NCBI GenBank assembly: GCA_963770315.1
Contig: CAVYPC010000002.1
Coordinates: forward strand, 186,001-250,000
Direction: 5' to 3'
Length of the DNA stretch: 64,000 nucleotides
Source of the DNA: VRUE01 sp963770315
Lineage (GTDB): Bacteria > Actinomycetota > Thermoleophilia > Solirubrobacterales > 70-9
Shown: positions 1 through 9,377 of the stretch, in pieces
Position numbering within the stretch: the first letter of the stretch is position 1
How the letters are laid out: the number at the start of each line of letters is the position of its first letter
Made by a program: the position numbers and the translations under genes
The notes under the pieces: model-generated
The model's input: only the letters and a program-made list of their open reading frames with translations
Database searches by the model: none
What the model was told of the DNA's origin: nothing

Positions 1-1
1 G

Positions 2-445
2 CCGGTGTCGACCGGAACGCCGGCCCCGCTCACCCCGGGCCAGAGCGCCGAATACATCTCCGAAAGCCAGGCGAGCGTGCCCAGCGAGGCGCCGCCGGCC
101 GTGCAGGCGGCAATCGAAGCCGCTAACTCGATCGCGACCACCCCCTATATCTGGGGCGGCGGCCACGGCTCCTTCGAATCGTCGGGCTACGACTGCTCGG
201 GCGCGGTCAGCTTCGCCCTCAACGGCGGCGGTTTCCTCTCCAGCCCGCTCGACTCGACTGGGCTGGAGACCTGGGGCGACCCCGGTCCCGGCCAGTGGAT
301 CACCGTCTACGCCAACGCCGAACACGCCTGGATGATCATCGCCGGCCTCGCCTTCGACACCGTCGGCGGTCCCGGCCCGCGCTGGCACCCCGAACTGGTC
401 GATTCCCCTGAAGGGTTCATCGCCCGCCATCCCAGCGGCTACTAG
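2..445 (+). CDS. NlpC/P60-like secreted hydrolase, 3' part only
   Basis: The reading frame is open to the left edge of the window, so the protein starts upstream; the GTG at 5 is unlikely to be the true start. Counting from that GTG, the visible part shows YIWGGG at residues 48-53, YDCSG with the likely catalytic Cys at 64, and a candidate catalytic His at 107 in NAEHAWM. The tail reads FDT, then RW, then GFIARHP. This Cys/His spacing fits the NlpC/P60 fold of peptidoglycan endopeptidases, which act outside the membrane on cell-wall peptides. The signal peptide would lie outside the window. The stop overlaps the stop of the convergent gene at 442 (shared CTAG). The fold is fairly sure; substrate and localisation are inferred. 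Confidence 0.7.
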   Translation, partial: PVSTGTPAPLTPGQSAEYISESQASVPSEAPPAVQAAIEAANSIATTPYIWGGGHGSFESSGYDCSGAVSFALNGGGFLSSPLDSTGLETWGDPGPGQWITVYANAEHAWMIIAGLAFDTVGGPGPRWHPELVDSPEGFIARHPSGY

Positions 446-1092
446 CTCCTCGTGCGTACGAGCTCGGTGAGGTAGCTGGGGCACTCGGTGCCGGGGAGGA
501 GGCGGTCGTCGGGCTGGGGTGAGCTGGCTGCGATTCGCAAGCCGATCGTTCCCGCCCAGACCGGCAGGTCGTAGTCCTCCTCGTCGTCGAGCGGGCCGCC
601 GGTTCGCACCTTGGCCGAGGTCTCGTCGAGGCGGAGCCGCAGGACGCTCGTTCCCTTCAGCTCTTGCGCGGTGGGCAGGCGGGCGTCGCCCCACCGGCTC
701 GGCACGAGCTTCTCGGTGAACGCCTCGAGCGCGCGCGCCTTGTCCTCGCTCGCCTCGATCTTCTCGGCGCGGCCGAAGACGACCACCGAGCGGTAGTTGA
801 CCGAGTGGTGGACGGCCGAGCGGGCCAGCACCAGCCCGTCGAGCAGCGTGGCGGTCAGGCAGAGCTCGGCCCGCTCGGCGCGGCGCAGCGTCGTGCTCGC
901 GGCGGAGCCGTGGATGTAAAGCCAGTCCCCGGCGCGGGCGTGCAAGGTCGGGATGACGACGGGGTGGCCGGCCGGGGCAACCGTGCCGACGTGGGAGACG
1001 ATCGCCTCGTCGAGGATCGCCTCGACGACCTCGCGCTCGTATGCGGCCCGGCTGGGCATCCTCGTCACCCGGGTTCTCGGCCCCGTTGCCAT
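442..1092 (-). CDS. pyridoxamine 5'-phosphate oxidase family (NimA-like) protein
   Basis: This is a 216-aa protein with an FMN-binding split-barrel fold. Family hallmarks are RMPSRAAYER near the N terminus, HVGTVAPAGHPVVIPTLHA, then YIHGSAAS, and VNYRSVVVFGRAE. It resembles the Pyridox_ox_2/NimA group, small flavoproteins that reduce nitroaromatic or unknown substrates, rather than true PdxH. The ATG at 1092 was chosen because GGAGGGG lies just upstream and conserved sequence begins soon after; an ATG at 1119 would run into the divergent promoter. It is divergent from a MocR regulator whose effector domain is a PLP enzyme fold, which suggests the pair is co-regulated and linked to B6 or amine metabolism (inference). 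Confidence 0.8.
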   Translation of the reverse strand: MATGPRTRVTRMPSRAAYEREVVEAILDEAIVSHVGTVAPAGHPVVIPTLHARAGDWLYIHGSAASTTLRRAERAELCLTATLLDGLVLARSAVHHSVNYRSVVVFGRAEKIEASEDKARALEAFTEKLVPSRWGDARLPTAQELKGTSVLRLRLDETSAKVRTGGPLDDEEDYDLPVWAGTIGLRIAASSPQPDDRLLPGTECPSYLTELVRTRS

Positions 1093-2453
1093 CGCCCCTC
1101 CATATCTGTTACAGTACAATTCTGCCTACTGAACTGACACAGTATCGTATATCTGGCGCTGGAGCGGCGGAGATCGCAACCAGCATCGAAGCGGGCATCG
1201 AAGCGGGGACGCTCGCGCCGGGCGCCCCCCTGCCCGCGGTCCGCGCGCTCGCGACCGAGCTCGGCGTCAGCCCGACCACCGTCGCCGCCGCGTTCAAGGA
1301 CCTCCGCTCGCGGGGCCTCGTGGTGACCCGCTCGCGCAGCGGGGCCCACGTCAGCTGGCGCCCACCGGTCGCCGGAGCCTGGCTCGGCGCGGCCGCCCCG
1401 ACCGGCGCCCGCGACCTGGCCAGCGGCAACCCCGATCCGGAGCTGCTGCCCGACCTGGCTCCGCTCCTGCGGCAGATCGAGCCACCGCGTCAGCTCTACG
1501 GCGGGGATCCGGTCGATCCGCGCTTGCTCGAGCTCGTCCGGGCCGAGCTCGATGGGGATGGGATCGCCGCGGCGCACCTCGCGGTGGCGAACGGCGCCCT
1601 CGACGGGATCGAGCGCGCGTTGCAGGCGCGGCTGCGGCCGGGCGACGTGGTTGCCGTCGAAGACCCCGGCTTCGCCGGCCTCTTCGACCTGTTGCGTGCA
1701 TTGGGCTTGGCGCTGCGCCCGGTGCCGGTGGACGGGAGGGGCATGATCCCCTCGGCTCTCGCCGCGGCGCTCGCTGAAGGGGTCGACGCGGTCATAGTCA
1801 ACCCGCGCGGGCAGAACCCGACCGGGGCTTCGCTCGACGAGGAGAGGGCGGGGGTGCTGCGAGACGTCCTCGCTCTGGAGCCGGAGATCATGGTTGTCGA
1901 GGACGATCACCTCGGCCCGATAGCCGGCTCTCCCCGCTTGACCCTGACCGGCGGTCGCAGTCGCTGGGCGGCGGCCCGCTCGCTGGCAAAGTCCCTTGGG
2001 CCCGATCTGCGGCTCGCCGTGCTTGCCGGCGACGCCCACACGATCAACCGGGTGCGGGGGCGCCAGGCGGTCGGCCCTGGCTGGGTCAGCCACCTGCTCC
2101 AGCGCATCGCGGCGGAGCTGATCGGCGGCGGGGACGTCGCCCGCCTGCTGGAGCGTGCGGCCGCGATCTACGGCGAACGCCGCGAGCGCTTCGTCGCGGC
2201 GCTGGCCGAGCGCGGGATCGAGGCGAACGCGCCGACCGGCCTCAACGTCTGGATCCCCGTACCCGACGAGACCAGCATCGTCCAGGCGCTGCTGGCGGAG
2301 GGCTGGGCCGTAGCCCCTGGAGCCCCCTTCCGCCTTCAAGCAGAACCAGCAATCCGCGTCACCATAAGCTCTCTACAGCCGGGGGAGGCGAAGGCAGTAG
2401 CCGAGGCGATCGCCACCTCCCTCCGACCGTCCCAGCGCACGCGCTCTGCATAG
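1086..2453 (+). CDS. MocR/GntR-family regulator with aminotransferase domain
   Basis: The protein has an N-terminal winged-helix GntR domain (LPAVRALATELGVSP, then TVAAAFKDLRSRGLVV) fused to a class I aminotransferase-like domain containing VEDPGF, NPRGQNPTG and VVEDDH. The fold-type I PLP lysine is probably in ARSLAKSLGPDLRL. Such MocR proteins use PLP or PLP-amino-acid adducts as effectors. The start is uncertain. No ATG or GTG lies between the divergent gene and the first conserved residues (TELTQYRIS, about 1128). TTG 1086 is used here; CTG 1122 would give a protein beginning MPTELTQYRIS, and ATG 1041 would overlap the divergent gene by about 50 bases. It probably controls itself and the PNPOx-like gene at 442-1092. 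Confidence 0.85.
   Translation: MPSPLHICYSTILPTELTQYRISGAGAAEIATSIEAGIEAGTLAPGAPLPAVRALATELGVSPTTVAAAFKDLRSRGLVVTRSRSGAHVSWRPPVAGAWLGAAAPTGARDLASGNPDPELLPDLAPLLRQIEPPRQLYGGDPVDPRLLELVRAELDGDGIAAAHLAVANGALDGIERALQARLRPGDVVAVEDPGFAGLFDLLRALGLALRPVPVDGRGMIPSALAAALAEGVDAVIVNPRGQNPTGASLDEERAGVLRDVLALEPEIMVVEDDHLGPIAGSPRLTLTGGRSRWAAARSLAKSLGPDLRLAVLAGDAHTINRVRGRQAVGPGWVSHLLQRIAAELIGGGDVARLLERAAAIYGERRERFVAALAERGIEANAPTGLNVWIPVPDETSIVQALLAEGWAVAPGAPFRLQAEPAIRVTISSLQPGEAKAVAEAIATSLRPSQRTRSA
1111..1144. promoter_or_regulatory. candidate MocR operator (ACAGTA / TACTGA repeats)
   Basis: The short divergent region carries ACAGTA at 1111-1116 and again at 1139-1144, with TACTGA, close to its inverted form, at 1127-1132. 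Paired direct and inverted half-sites between divergent genes are what MocR and PdxR-type regulators bind. It overlaps where both promoters must lie. The assignment is by position and pattern only. Confidence 0.45.
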
Positions 2454-2566
2454 GAACCTCCCGGTAGGGGCTGAAACGTCTTGTACTTTTTCGTCGTGGG
2501 CTCAGGGCGCCAGCCCACCTACGATCCATCGAAAAAGTTAAGTGGAAGCCCCTGCCGGGAGGTTCC
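2453..2566. repeat. 114-bp nested inverted repeat between convergent genes
   Basis: The sequence folds back on itself in three stacked stems. The outer stem is 20 bp (2453-2472 with 2547-2566, 19 of 20 paired). The middle stem is 9 bp (ACTTTTTCG with CGAAAAAGT). The inner stem is 7 bp (GTGGGCT with AGCCCAC) around a 9-base loop containing GGCGCC. The left arm begins on the last base of the MocR stop codon, and the right arm ends one base before the stop codon of the leftward gene. It could be a two-way terminator, a structured 3' RNA end or a small mobile palindrome. Confidence 0.8.
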
Positions 2567-3958
2567 TCATCCAGGCGTTGCGCCGGACTCGACCGGCCGG
2601 CCTTCCGTCTGCCACGTTCCAACGCCCCCCCGGGCGACGTGGATCGTCTCGAACCCCTCGCGCTGCAGGACCGAGGCGGCGAGGCCGCTGCGTTTGCCGC
2701 CCTTGCAGATCGTCGCCAGGGCGCGGTCGCGGGGCAGCTCGTCGAGCCGGCGCGCCAGCTCGCCGTAGGGGATGTGGAGTGACCCGGCTATGTGGCCCTC
2801 GGCGTACTCGCCGGCGGCGCGCACGTCGAGGACCAGCGGCGGGCGCTCTCCCGCCAGCAGCCCGGCCAGCTGCTCGGGCCCGATCGGCTCGATCCTCGCC
2901 ACCGCCCGCTCCTCCGCCCGCCAGGCGCTCATGCCGCCGCCGAGGAAGCCGCGTACCCGCAGCCCGACCGCGGCCAGCAGCTCCGCCGCTTCCAGCTCGT
3001 TGCCGTCGGAGGCGGCGACCACGACGATCTCGGCGTCGGGCGGGACGACCTGGGCGACCTTGGTGGCGAAGCCGGTGTCGTAGCCGGAGGCGCTGATCGC
3101 GCCGGGGATGTGGGCCTCGTCGAACTGCTCGTTGGTGCGCGAGTCGACGGCGAAGGCGCCCGCCGCGATCGCCGCCTCGAAGCGGCGCGGCGTCAGCCGC
3201 GCCGGCGAGCCGATCGACTCGATCAGCGGGCCCTGGTTGAGGGCGACGATGTGCTCGACGTTGGGCGGTCGCTGGCCCAGGCTCGACACCGCGTCCGCGA
3301 CGAACTCCGCCTCGCCGTCGAAGGACAGCGCCCTGTTGTGGCGGCGCTCGAAGCCGATCGTCGAGGAGGTCTTCAGGCTGATGCCGGAGCTGCCGCAGAG
3401 CGAGCCGCCGAGGTGCCCGGGCCAGACCTCGACCTCGTCGGGCAGGGCGAGCAGCCGTTCGTGCAGCGAGCGGAAGATGTCGGCTGCGCCCTCGCGCGGT
3501 TCCACCGCCAGGTCGGGGCGGGCGACGTCGCCGACGAAGAGCGAGTCGCCGCTCAGCACCGCGACCGGGTCGCCGCCGCGGTCGGCGTCGCGCAGCAGGA
3601 AGGAGGTGTGCTCGGGGCGGTGGCCGGGCGTGTGGACCGCCTCGATCGCGACCCCGTCGCCCAGCTTCAGCGTCCAGCCGTCGGCGAAGGGCTCGCACTC
3701 GTACTCGGCTTCGGCCAGCTCGCTGACGTGGATCGTCGCCCCGCTCGCCCGTGCCAGCCGCCCGTGGCCGGAGACGTGGTCGGCGTGGTTGTGGGTCTCC
3801 AGCACGTGCTCGATCCGCACCCCGTGCAGGCGGGCCAGCTGAAGGTAGGGATCGATGTCCCACTGCGGGTCGACCACCGCCGCGACCCCCGCGCCGGGGT
3901 CGCCGATCAGGTAGGAGGCGCAGCCGAGATCCTCGTGGATGATTTGGCGGAAGAGCAT
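2567..3958 (-). CDS. lactamase-fold hydrolase with two rhodanese domains (persulfide dioxygenase-like)
   Basis: This 463-aa protein starts with an ETHE1/glyoxalase II-type metallo-beta-lactamase domain. HNHADH at 56-61 supplies metal ligands, followed by HTPGHRPEH and GDSLFVGDVARPDL. Two rhodanese modules follow. The first lacks an active Cys (VVVAASDGNE at the loop); the second has it (TICKGGKRS, Cys about 418). This layout is known in bacterial persulfide dioxygenase or sulfurtransferase proteins that oxidise glutathione- or other low-molecular-weight persulfides. It is divergent from acetyl-CoA synthetase and convergent with the MocR gene across the nested palindrome. The thiol used by this organism is not shown here. 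Confidence 0.85.
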   Translation of the reverse strand: MLFRQIIHEDLGCASYLIGDPGAGVAAVVDPQWDIDPYLQLARLHGVRIEHVLETHNHADHVSGHGRLARASGATIHVSELAEAEYECEPFADGWTLKLGDGVAIEAVHTPGHRPEHTSFLLRDADRGGDPVAVLSGDSLFVGDVARPDLAVEPREGAADIFRSLHERLLALPDEVEVWPGHLGGSLCGSSGISLKTSSTIGFERRHNRALSFDGEAEFVADAVSSLGQRPPNVEHIVALNQGPLIESIGSPARLTPRRFEAAIAAGAFAVDSRTNEQFDEAHIPGAISASGYDTGFATKVAQVVPPDAEIVVVAASDGNELEAAELLAAVGLRVRGFLGGGMSAWRAEERAVARIEPIGPEQLAGLLAGERPPLVLDVRAAGEYAEGHIAGSLHIPYGELARRLDELPRDRALATICKGGKRSGLAASVLQREGFETIHVARGGVGTWQTEGRPVESGATPG

Positions 3959-4028
3959 CGGTCGACTTGCTGAGGATCGTTGAAGGGGTAGCGTTCTCGC
4001 TCAGAGTAGCGGCGAGGAAGGAGCGGCG

Positions 4029-6017
<1,989 letters not shown>

Positions 6018-6027
6018 GGCTGTCGAT

Positions 6028-6065
6028 TGAAGCCTTTTCCCCCTTATAGGGGGTAAAAAGCTTCA
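6028..6065. terminator. two-way terminator hairpin
   Basis: An inverted repeat (6028-6043 with 6049-6065; one mismatch and one bulge, loop TTATA) lies between the convergent acs and ion-channel genes. The stem contains TTTT on one side and AAAAA on the other, so it can act for both strands. Confidence 0.75.
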
Positions 6066-6072
6066 GCGAGCA

Positions 6073-6879
6073 TCACGGGATGCGCTGGTCGACGATCCGC
6101 TCGACAGCGATCTCGAGCGCCTCGAGCTGCTCGCGCACGCTGCGCAGTTCGCGCAGCGCCACCGCCTCGGCCGAGAGCTGCTCGGCTTCCAGCTCCTTCT
6201 CGACCTCGGCGATCTCGGGGCCGAGGAAGCGTTGGGCGAAGGCGCCGGTGAGCAGCGCGACGAAGCCGATCCCGACTACCAGGATGAAGACCGAGACGAC
6301 CTCGCCGCCGGTCGTCGTCGGGTAGATGTTCGAGCCGAGCGTCGTCATCGTCGTCACCGCCCAGTAGATCCCGTCCCAGTCGCTGAGGTGCTGGCTCTTC
6401 TTCTCGAAGGCCTCGAACAGCGCCCCGCCGCCGACCACGGTCAGCACGGAGAGCAGGAGCGCGTAGCGCAGGCCTTCCAGCGAGAAGACCTCGCGCGAGA
6501 GCTGGGCGAGGCGCAGCAGGCGGAGCAGGCGCAGCAGGCGGAGCGCCCGCAGGCCCTGCAGGCCAGCCGGCAGCAGGGGGGGCGTGAAGACGACGATGAT
6601 CAGGTCGAGCGGGTGGTGGCGGAGCCAGGTGCGCCGGTCCGGCACCACCGCCAGCATCACGACCAGCTCGATCAGGAAGGCGATCCAGGTGACCCAGTTG
6701 AGCGCCCGCGCGACGTCCTCGAGCCAGCCGCCGGGATGCGACTCGGAGATCGCGACCATGGGCAGGGTCAGCGCCGCCGCGATCAGCATCGGCGTGTTGA
6801 GGGCTTCGGCCACGCGCGTGCTGCGCGCGTCCATGCCGGGCCCGTAGGGGACGAGCTTTTCGGTCGCCTCTGCGCTCAT
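6073..6879 (-). CDS. voltage-gated-type ion channel with atypical selectivity filter
   Basis: This 268-aa integral membrane protein has the voltage-gated cation-channel plan. Segments at about 30-45, 57-80 and 90-103 are followed by an S4-like stretch of regularly spaced Arg (RALRLLRLLRLLRL, 111-124), a further helix (138-156), a pore loop and a final helix (192-215). A charged coiled-coil tail follows (about 222-263). The pore reads TTMTTLGSNIYP (176-187) where potassium channels have TVGYGD, so ion selectivity cannot be assumed. A second segment of interest is SDWDGIYWAVTTMT, the usual pore-helix signature. ATG 6879 is the chosen start. It ends next to the hairpin shared with acs. Confidence 0.8.
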   Translation of the reverse strand: MSAEATEKLVPYGPGMDARSTRVAEALNTPMLIAAALTLPMVAISESHPGGWLEDVARALNWVTWIAFLIELVVMLAVVPDRRTWLRHHPLDLIIVVFTPPLLPAGLQGLRALRLLRLLRLLRLAQLSREVFSLEGLRYALLLSVLTVVGGGALFEAFEKKSQHLSDWDGIYWAVTTMTTLGSNIYPTTTGGEVVSVFILVVGIGFVALLTGAFAQRFLGPEIAEVEKELEAEQLSAEAVALRELRSVREQLEALEIAVERIVDQRIP

Positions 6880-6955
6880 CCGCGTCTTCTTCGACGCGAT
6901 GGCCCCGGTGCCTACCCTGCAGGCTCAATCGCCACGGGTCGCCTGAAAAGGTCAA

Positions 6956-7546
6956 CTACTGGAGCCAGATGCCTGGGAACTGCCGGACTGCGCCATTGGC
7001 GATTCCACACCAGGCGTTTCCATTGATGGTATTGACGGTGCTGCAGCTATAGTCGCTGTTGTAGTTTGAGTAGTAGATTTTGTAGCCGTAAACGGCGCGA
7101 TTGGATGGCCGCTCCCACCACACCCTGACTTCCGTGCGATACGGGGTGGAGACGCTCAGTTCGGTTGGACTGAAGGTTCCGCCCCACGCTGCTTCGGGAA
7201 TGGAAAAAGAGCCACCTGGGCCGACTAGCCCTTCGACGGATGGAGCGGCCTGCACCTGGTAGTTATAGGGGTAGTACTGGGAGAGGAACAGCAGCCGGTA
7301 CTGGACCACGATCCTCTGGTTGCTGTAAGTCGAACACGAGCCTGGCGCCCGGGTAATGCTTCGCGCCGGCATGATGAGGTTCGCGAAATTCCAGTCGGCA
7401 AGCGCCTTGGTCACCATGCCGCCGCCCGCGCCGGTGCACCCTCGCGTGGTGAGCGAATAAGCCGACGCGGACGACGCGAAGGCGCCAAGGCACATGGTCA
7501 CTGCCACAGCAATGAGCAGTGCTTGCATTCGCTTGGTTCTTGCCAT
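6956..7546 (-). CDS. secreted protein of unknown function
   Basis: The 196-aa product has a clear Sec signal peptide: basic MARTKRM, hydrophobic core to about residue 22, and SSASA just before a cleavage near 29. The mature part is rich in Tyr, Ser and Asn (YYSNYNSDYSCS near the C terminus) and has six Cys that could form disulfides. I do not recognise the family. Base composition and codon choice are visibly less GC-rich than the neighbouring genes, and it is isolated between two unrelated transcription units, so it may be lineage-specific or acquired. AAGGA lies upstream of the ATG. Confidence 0.7.
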   Translation of the reverse strand: MARTKRMQALLIAVAVTMCLGAFASSASAYSLTTRGCTGAGGGMVTKALADWNFANLIMPARSITRAPGSCSTYSNQRIVVQYRLLFLSQYYPYNYQVQAAPSVEGLVGPGGSFSIPEAAWGGTFSPTELSVSTPYRTEVRVWWERPSNRAVYGYKIYYSNYNSDYSCSTVNTINGNAWCGIANGAVRQFPGIWLQ

Positions 7547-7630
7547 GTCACACCATCCTTAATCGGGATTAGGCTCTCGTCGCTGAGACTACTGGTTGCA
7601 TTTGATACTTGCTTGAAGTCGTATTCAAAC

Positions 7631-7660
7631 TTAGTTTGCTAAGCTAATTAGCGAAGCTAA
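7631..7660 (+). promoter_or_regulatory. tandem palindromic operator overlapping the MarR start codon
   Basis: Two dyads lie side by side: TTAGtttgCTAA (7631-7642) and the perfect TTAGCgaaGCTAA (7648-7660), whose last base is the A of the marR ATG. There is no ribosome-binding site, so the transcript is probably leaderless or nearly so. The arrangement is typical of a MarR protein repressing its own operon. Confidence 0.65.
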
Positions 7661-8136
7661 TGACTCAGGAGACTGCGGATACCCCGCTCACCGATTCAGC
7701 CGCGAGGCTGCGAATGGCGATCGTGCGGACGGCGCGGCGGTTGCGGCAGGAGGCGGCCGGGGCTGCTGGTGAGCTGACGCCTACCGCGGCGGCGGCGCTG
7801 GCGACGGTGGAGCGGCACGGGCCGCTGACCCCCAGTGAGCTGGCCGAGATCGAGCGGGTCAAGCGACCGACCGCGACGCGAACGCTGCGGGTGCTCGGCG
7901 AAGCCGGCCTGGTCGAACGGGCGCCGGACCCCGAGGATGGGCGCAGCGCCCTGGTCAGCGTCACCGCGGCGGGGCGGGAGCGGCTGCGCCGCCTGCGGGG
8001 CCGCAAGAACGCCTACCTGGCTCGTCGCATGCGCGACCTGCCCGCCGCCGACGTCGAAACGCTGGAGCGGGCGGCGGCAATCCTCGAGGGGATCCTGGAG
8101 CAGCCGCGGGCGCCCCGGCGCGAGAGGCCCTTGTGA
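7660..8136 (+). CDS. MarR-family transcriptional regulator
   Basis: This 158-aa winged-helix regulator shows the MarR core LTPSELAEIERVKRPT, followed by LRVLGEAGLVERAPDPEDGR, the wing, and a long C-terminal dimer helix. Family members are released from DNA by small aromatic or lipophilic ligands. The gene overlaps the MFS exporter gene by 4 bases (GTGA), so the two are one operon. The dyads at 7631-7660 are the likely autoregulatory site, and the start ATG lies in the second dyad. Confidence 0.9.
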   Translation: MTQETADTPLTDSAARLRMAIVRTARRLRQEAAGAAGELTPTAAAALATVERHGPLTPSELAEIERVKRPTATRTLRVLGEAGLVERAPDPEDGRSALVSVTAAGRERLRRLRGRKNAYLARRMRDLPAADVETLERAAAILEGILEQPRAPRRERPL

Positions 8137-9377
8137 GCGCCGCGGTAAGGCGCAGCTTCCACTCCCTCTCCGTTCCCAACTACCGGCGTTACTTTGCCGG
8201 GCAGGTCGTCTCGCTCTCCGGGAACTGGATGCAGACGGTCGCCGCCCTCTGGCTGATCCTCGACCTGACCGGCAGCGGCATCGCCGTCGGCGCAACCACC
8301 GCCCTGCAGTTCCTGCCGATGCTCCTCTTCGGTGCCTGGGGCGGTCTACTGGCCGACCGCTTCCCCAAGCGGCGGCTGTTGATGGCGACGCAGGCGCTGA
8401 TGGCGCTCCCGGCCCTCGCCCTCTTCGCGGTCACCGTTACCGGGGCGGTCGCACCCTGGATGGTCTTCCTCGCGGTCTTCGCGATGGGCGCCGTCAACGC
8501 GGTCGACAACCCGACCCGGCAGAGCTTCGTGATCGAGATGGTCGGCGCCGAGCGCGTCGTCAACGCGGTCAGCCTCAACAGCGTCATCGTCCAGTCGGCG
8601 CGGATCGTCGGCCCGGCGATCGCCGGGCTCTTGATCGCAGCTTTCGGCGTGGGCCCCTGCTTCGCCGTCAACGCCCTCACCTTCGCAGCGATGATCGCCG
8701 CCCTCTGGCGGATGAACCCCGCCCAGCTGCGGGCGGCGCCGGCTGGGGGCCGCGAGCCCGGGGCGATCCGCGCCGGGCTGCGCTACGTCCGGCGGACGCC
8801 CGAGCTGGCCGTGCCGCTGGCGCTGATGGCCCTGGTCGGCACCTTCGGCTTCAACTTCCAGGTGGTGCTGCCGCTGCTCGCTCGCTTCAGCTTCGACGGC
8901 GGCGCCGGCACCTACGCGGCGCTGGTCTCGGCGATGGGCGCCGGCTCGGTGGCCGGGGCGCTGATCGTCGGCGCCCGCGGGCACACCGGCCCGCGGCTGA
9001 TCGCCGCCGCGGCGCTCGCCTTCGGTGCCACGGCGGGGCTCGCCGCGGCGATGCCCAGCATGGCCCTGGAGATTCCGATCCTTGCCCTGCTCGGCGCCGC
9101 CGCGGTCACCTTCGCGGCAACCGTCAACTCGACTCTGCAGCTCGCGGTCGAGCCCGCCATGCGGGGCCGGGTGATGGCCCTCTACTCGGTCGTCTTTCTC
9201 GGCTCGACGCCGATCGGCGGCCCGCTGGCCGGCTGGCTCTCGCAGGCCTACGACCCGCGGGTGGCGCTGCTGCTCGCCGCGATCGCCGGCGTCTCCGCCG
9301 CCTGGGCGGCCCGCGTCTCCTTCGCCCGGATCCGCACCCGGGCGAAGGAGAGCGAAGCCGTCGCTCAGCCGGTGTAG
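8133..9377 (+). CDS. MFS exporter (DHA3/MFS_3 type)
   Basis: A 414-aa membrane protein with about 12 transmembrane helices. Diagnostic segments are NYRRYFAGQVVSLSGNWMQ in the first helix, GGLLADRFPKRRLL in the conserved helix 2-3 loop, and NAVDNPTRQSFV, all typical of the MFS_3 group of drug or siderophore exporters. The GTG start overlaps the marR stop, indicating translational coupling. A MarR-exporter pair usually means efflux induced by the substrate; the substrate is unknown. Its 3' end overlaps the convergent solute-binding gene by 13 bases. Confidence 0.88.
   Translation: MSAAVRRSFHSLSVPNYRRYFAGQVVSLSGNWMQTVAALWLILDLTGSGIAVGATTALQFLPMLLFGAWGGLLADRFPKRRLLMATQALMALPALALFAVTVTGAVAPWMVFLAVFAMGAVNAVDNPTRQSFVIEMVGAERVVNAVSLNSVIVQSARIVGPAIAGLLIAAFGVGPCFAVNALTFAAMIAALWRMNPAQLRAAPAGGREPGAIRAGLRYVRRTPELAVPLALMALVGTFGFNFQVVLPLLARFSFDGGAGTYAALVSAMGAGSVAGALIVGARGHTGPRLIAAAALAFGATAGLAAAMPSMALEIPILALLGAAAVTFAATVNSTLQLAVEPAMRGRVMALYSVVFLGSTPIGGPLAGWLSQAYDPRVALLLAAIAGVSAAWAARVSFARIRTRAKESEAVAQPV

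Noticed and set aside
9365..9377. Frameshift at the end of the MFS or binding-protein gene
   Set aside because: Both convergent genes have full-length, plausible C termini; a short tail-to-tail overlap is normal in this genome (also 442, 15514 and 20540).
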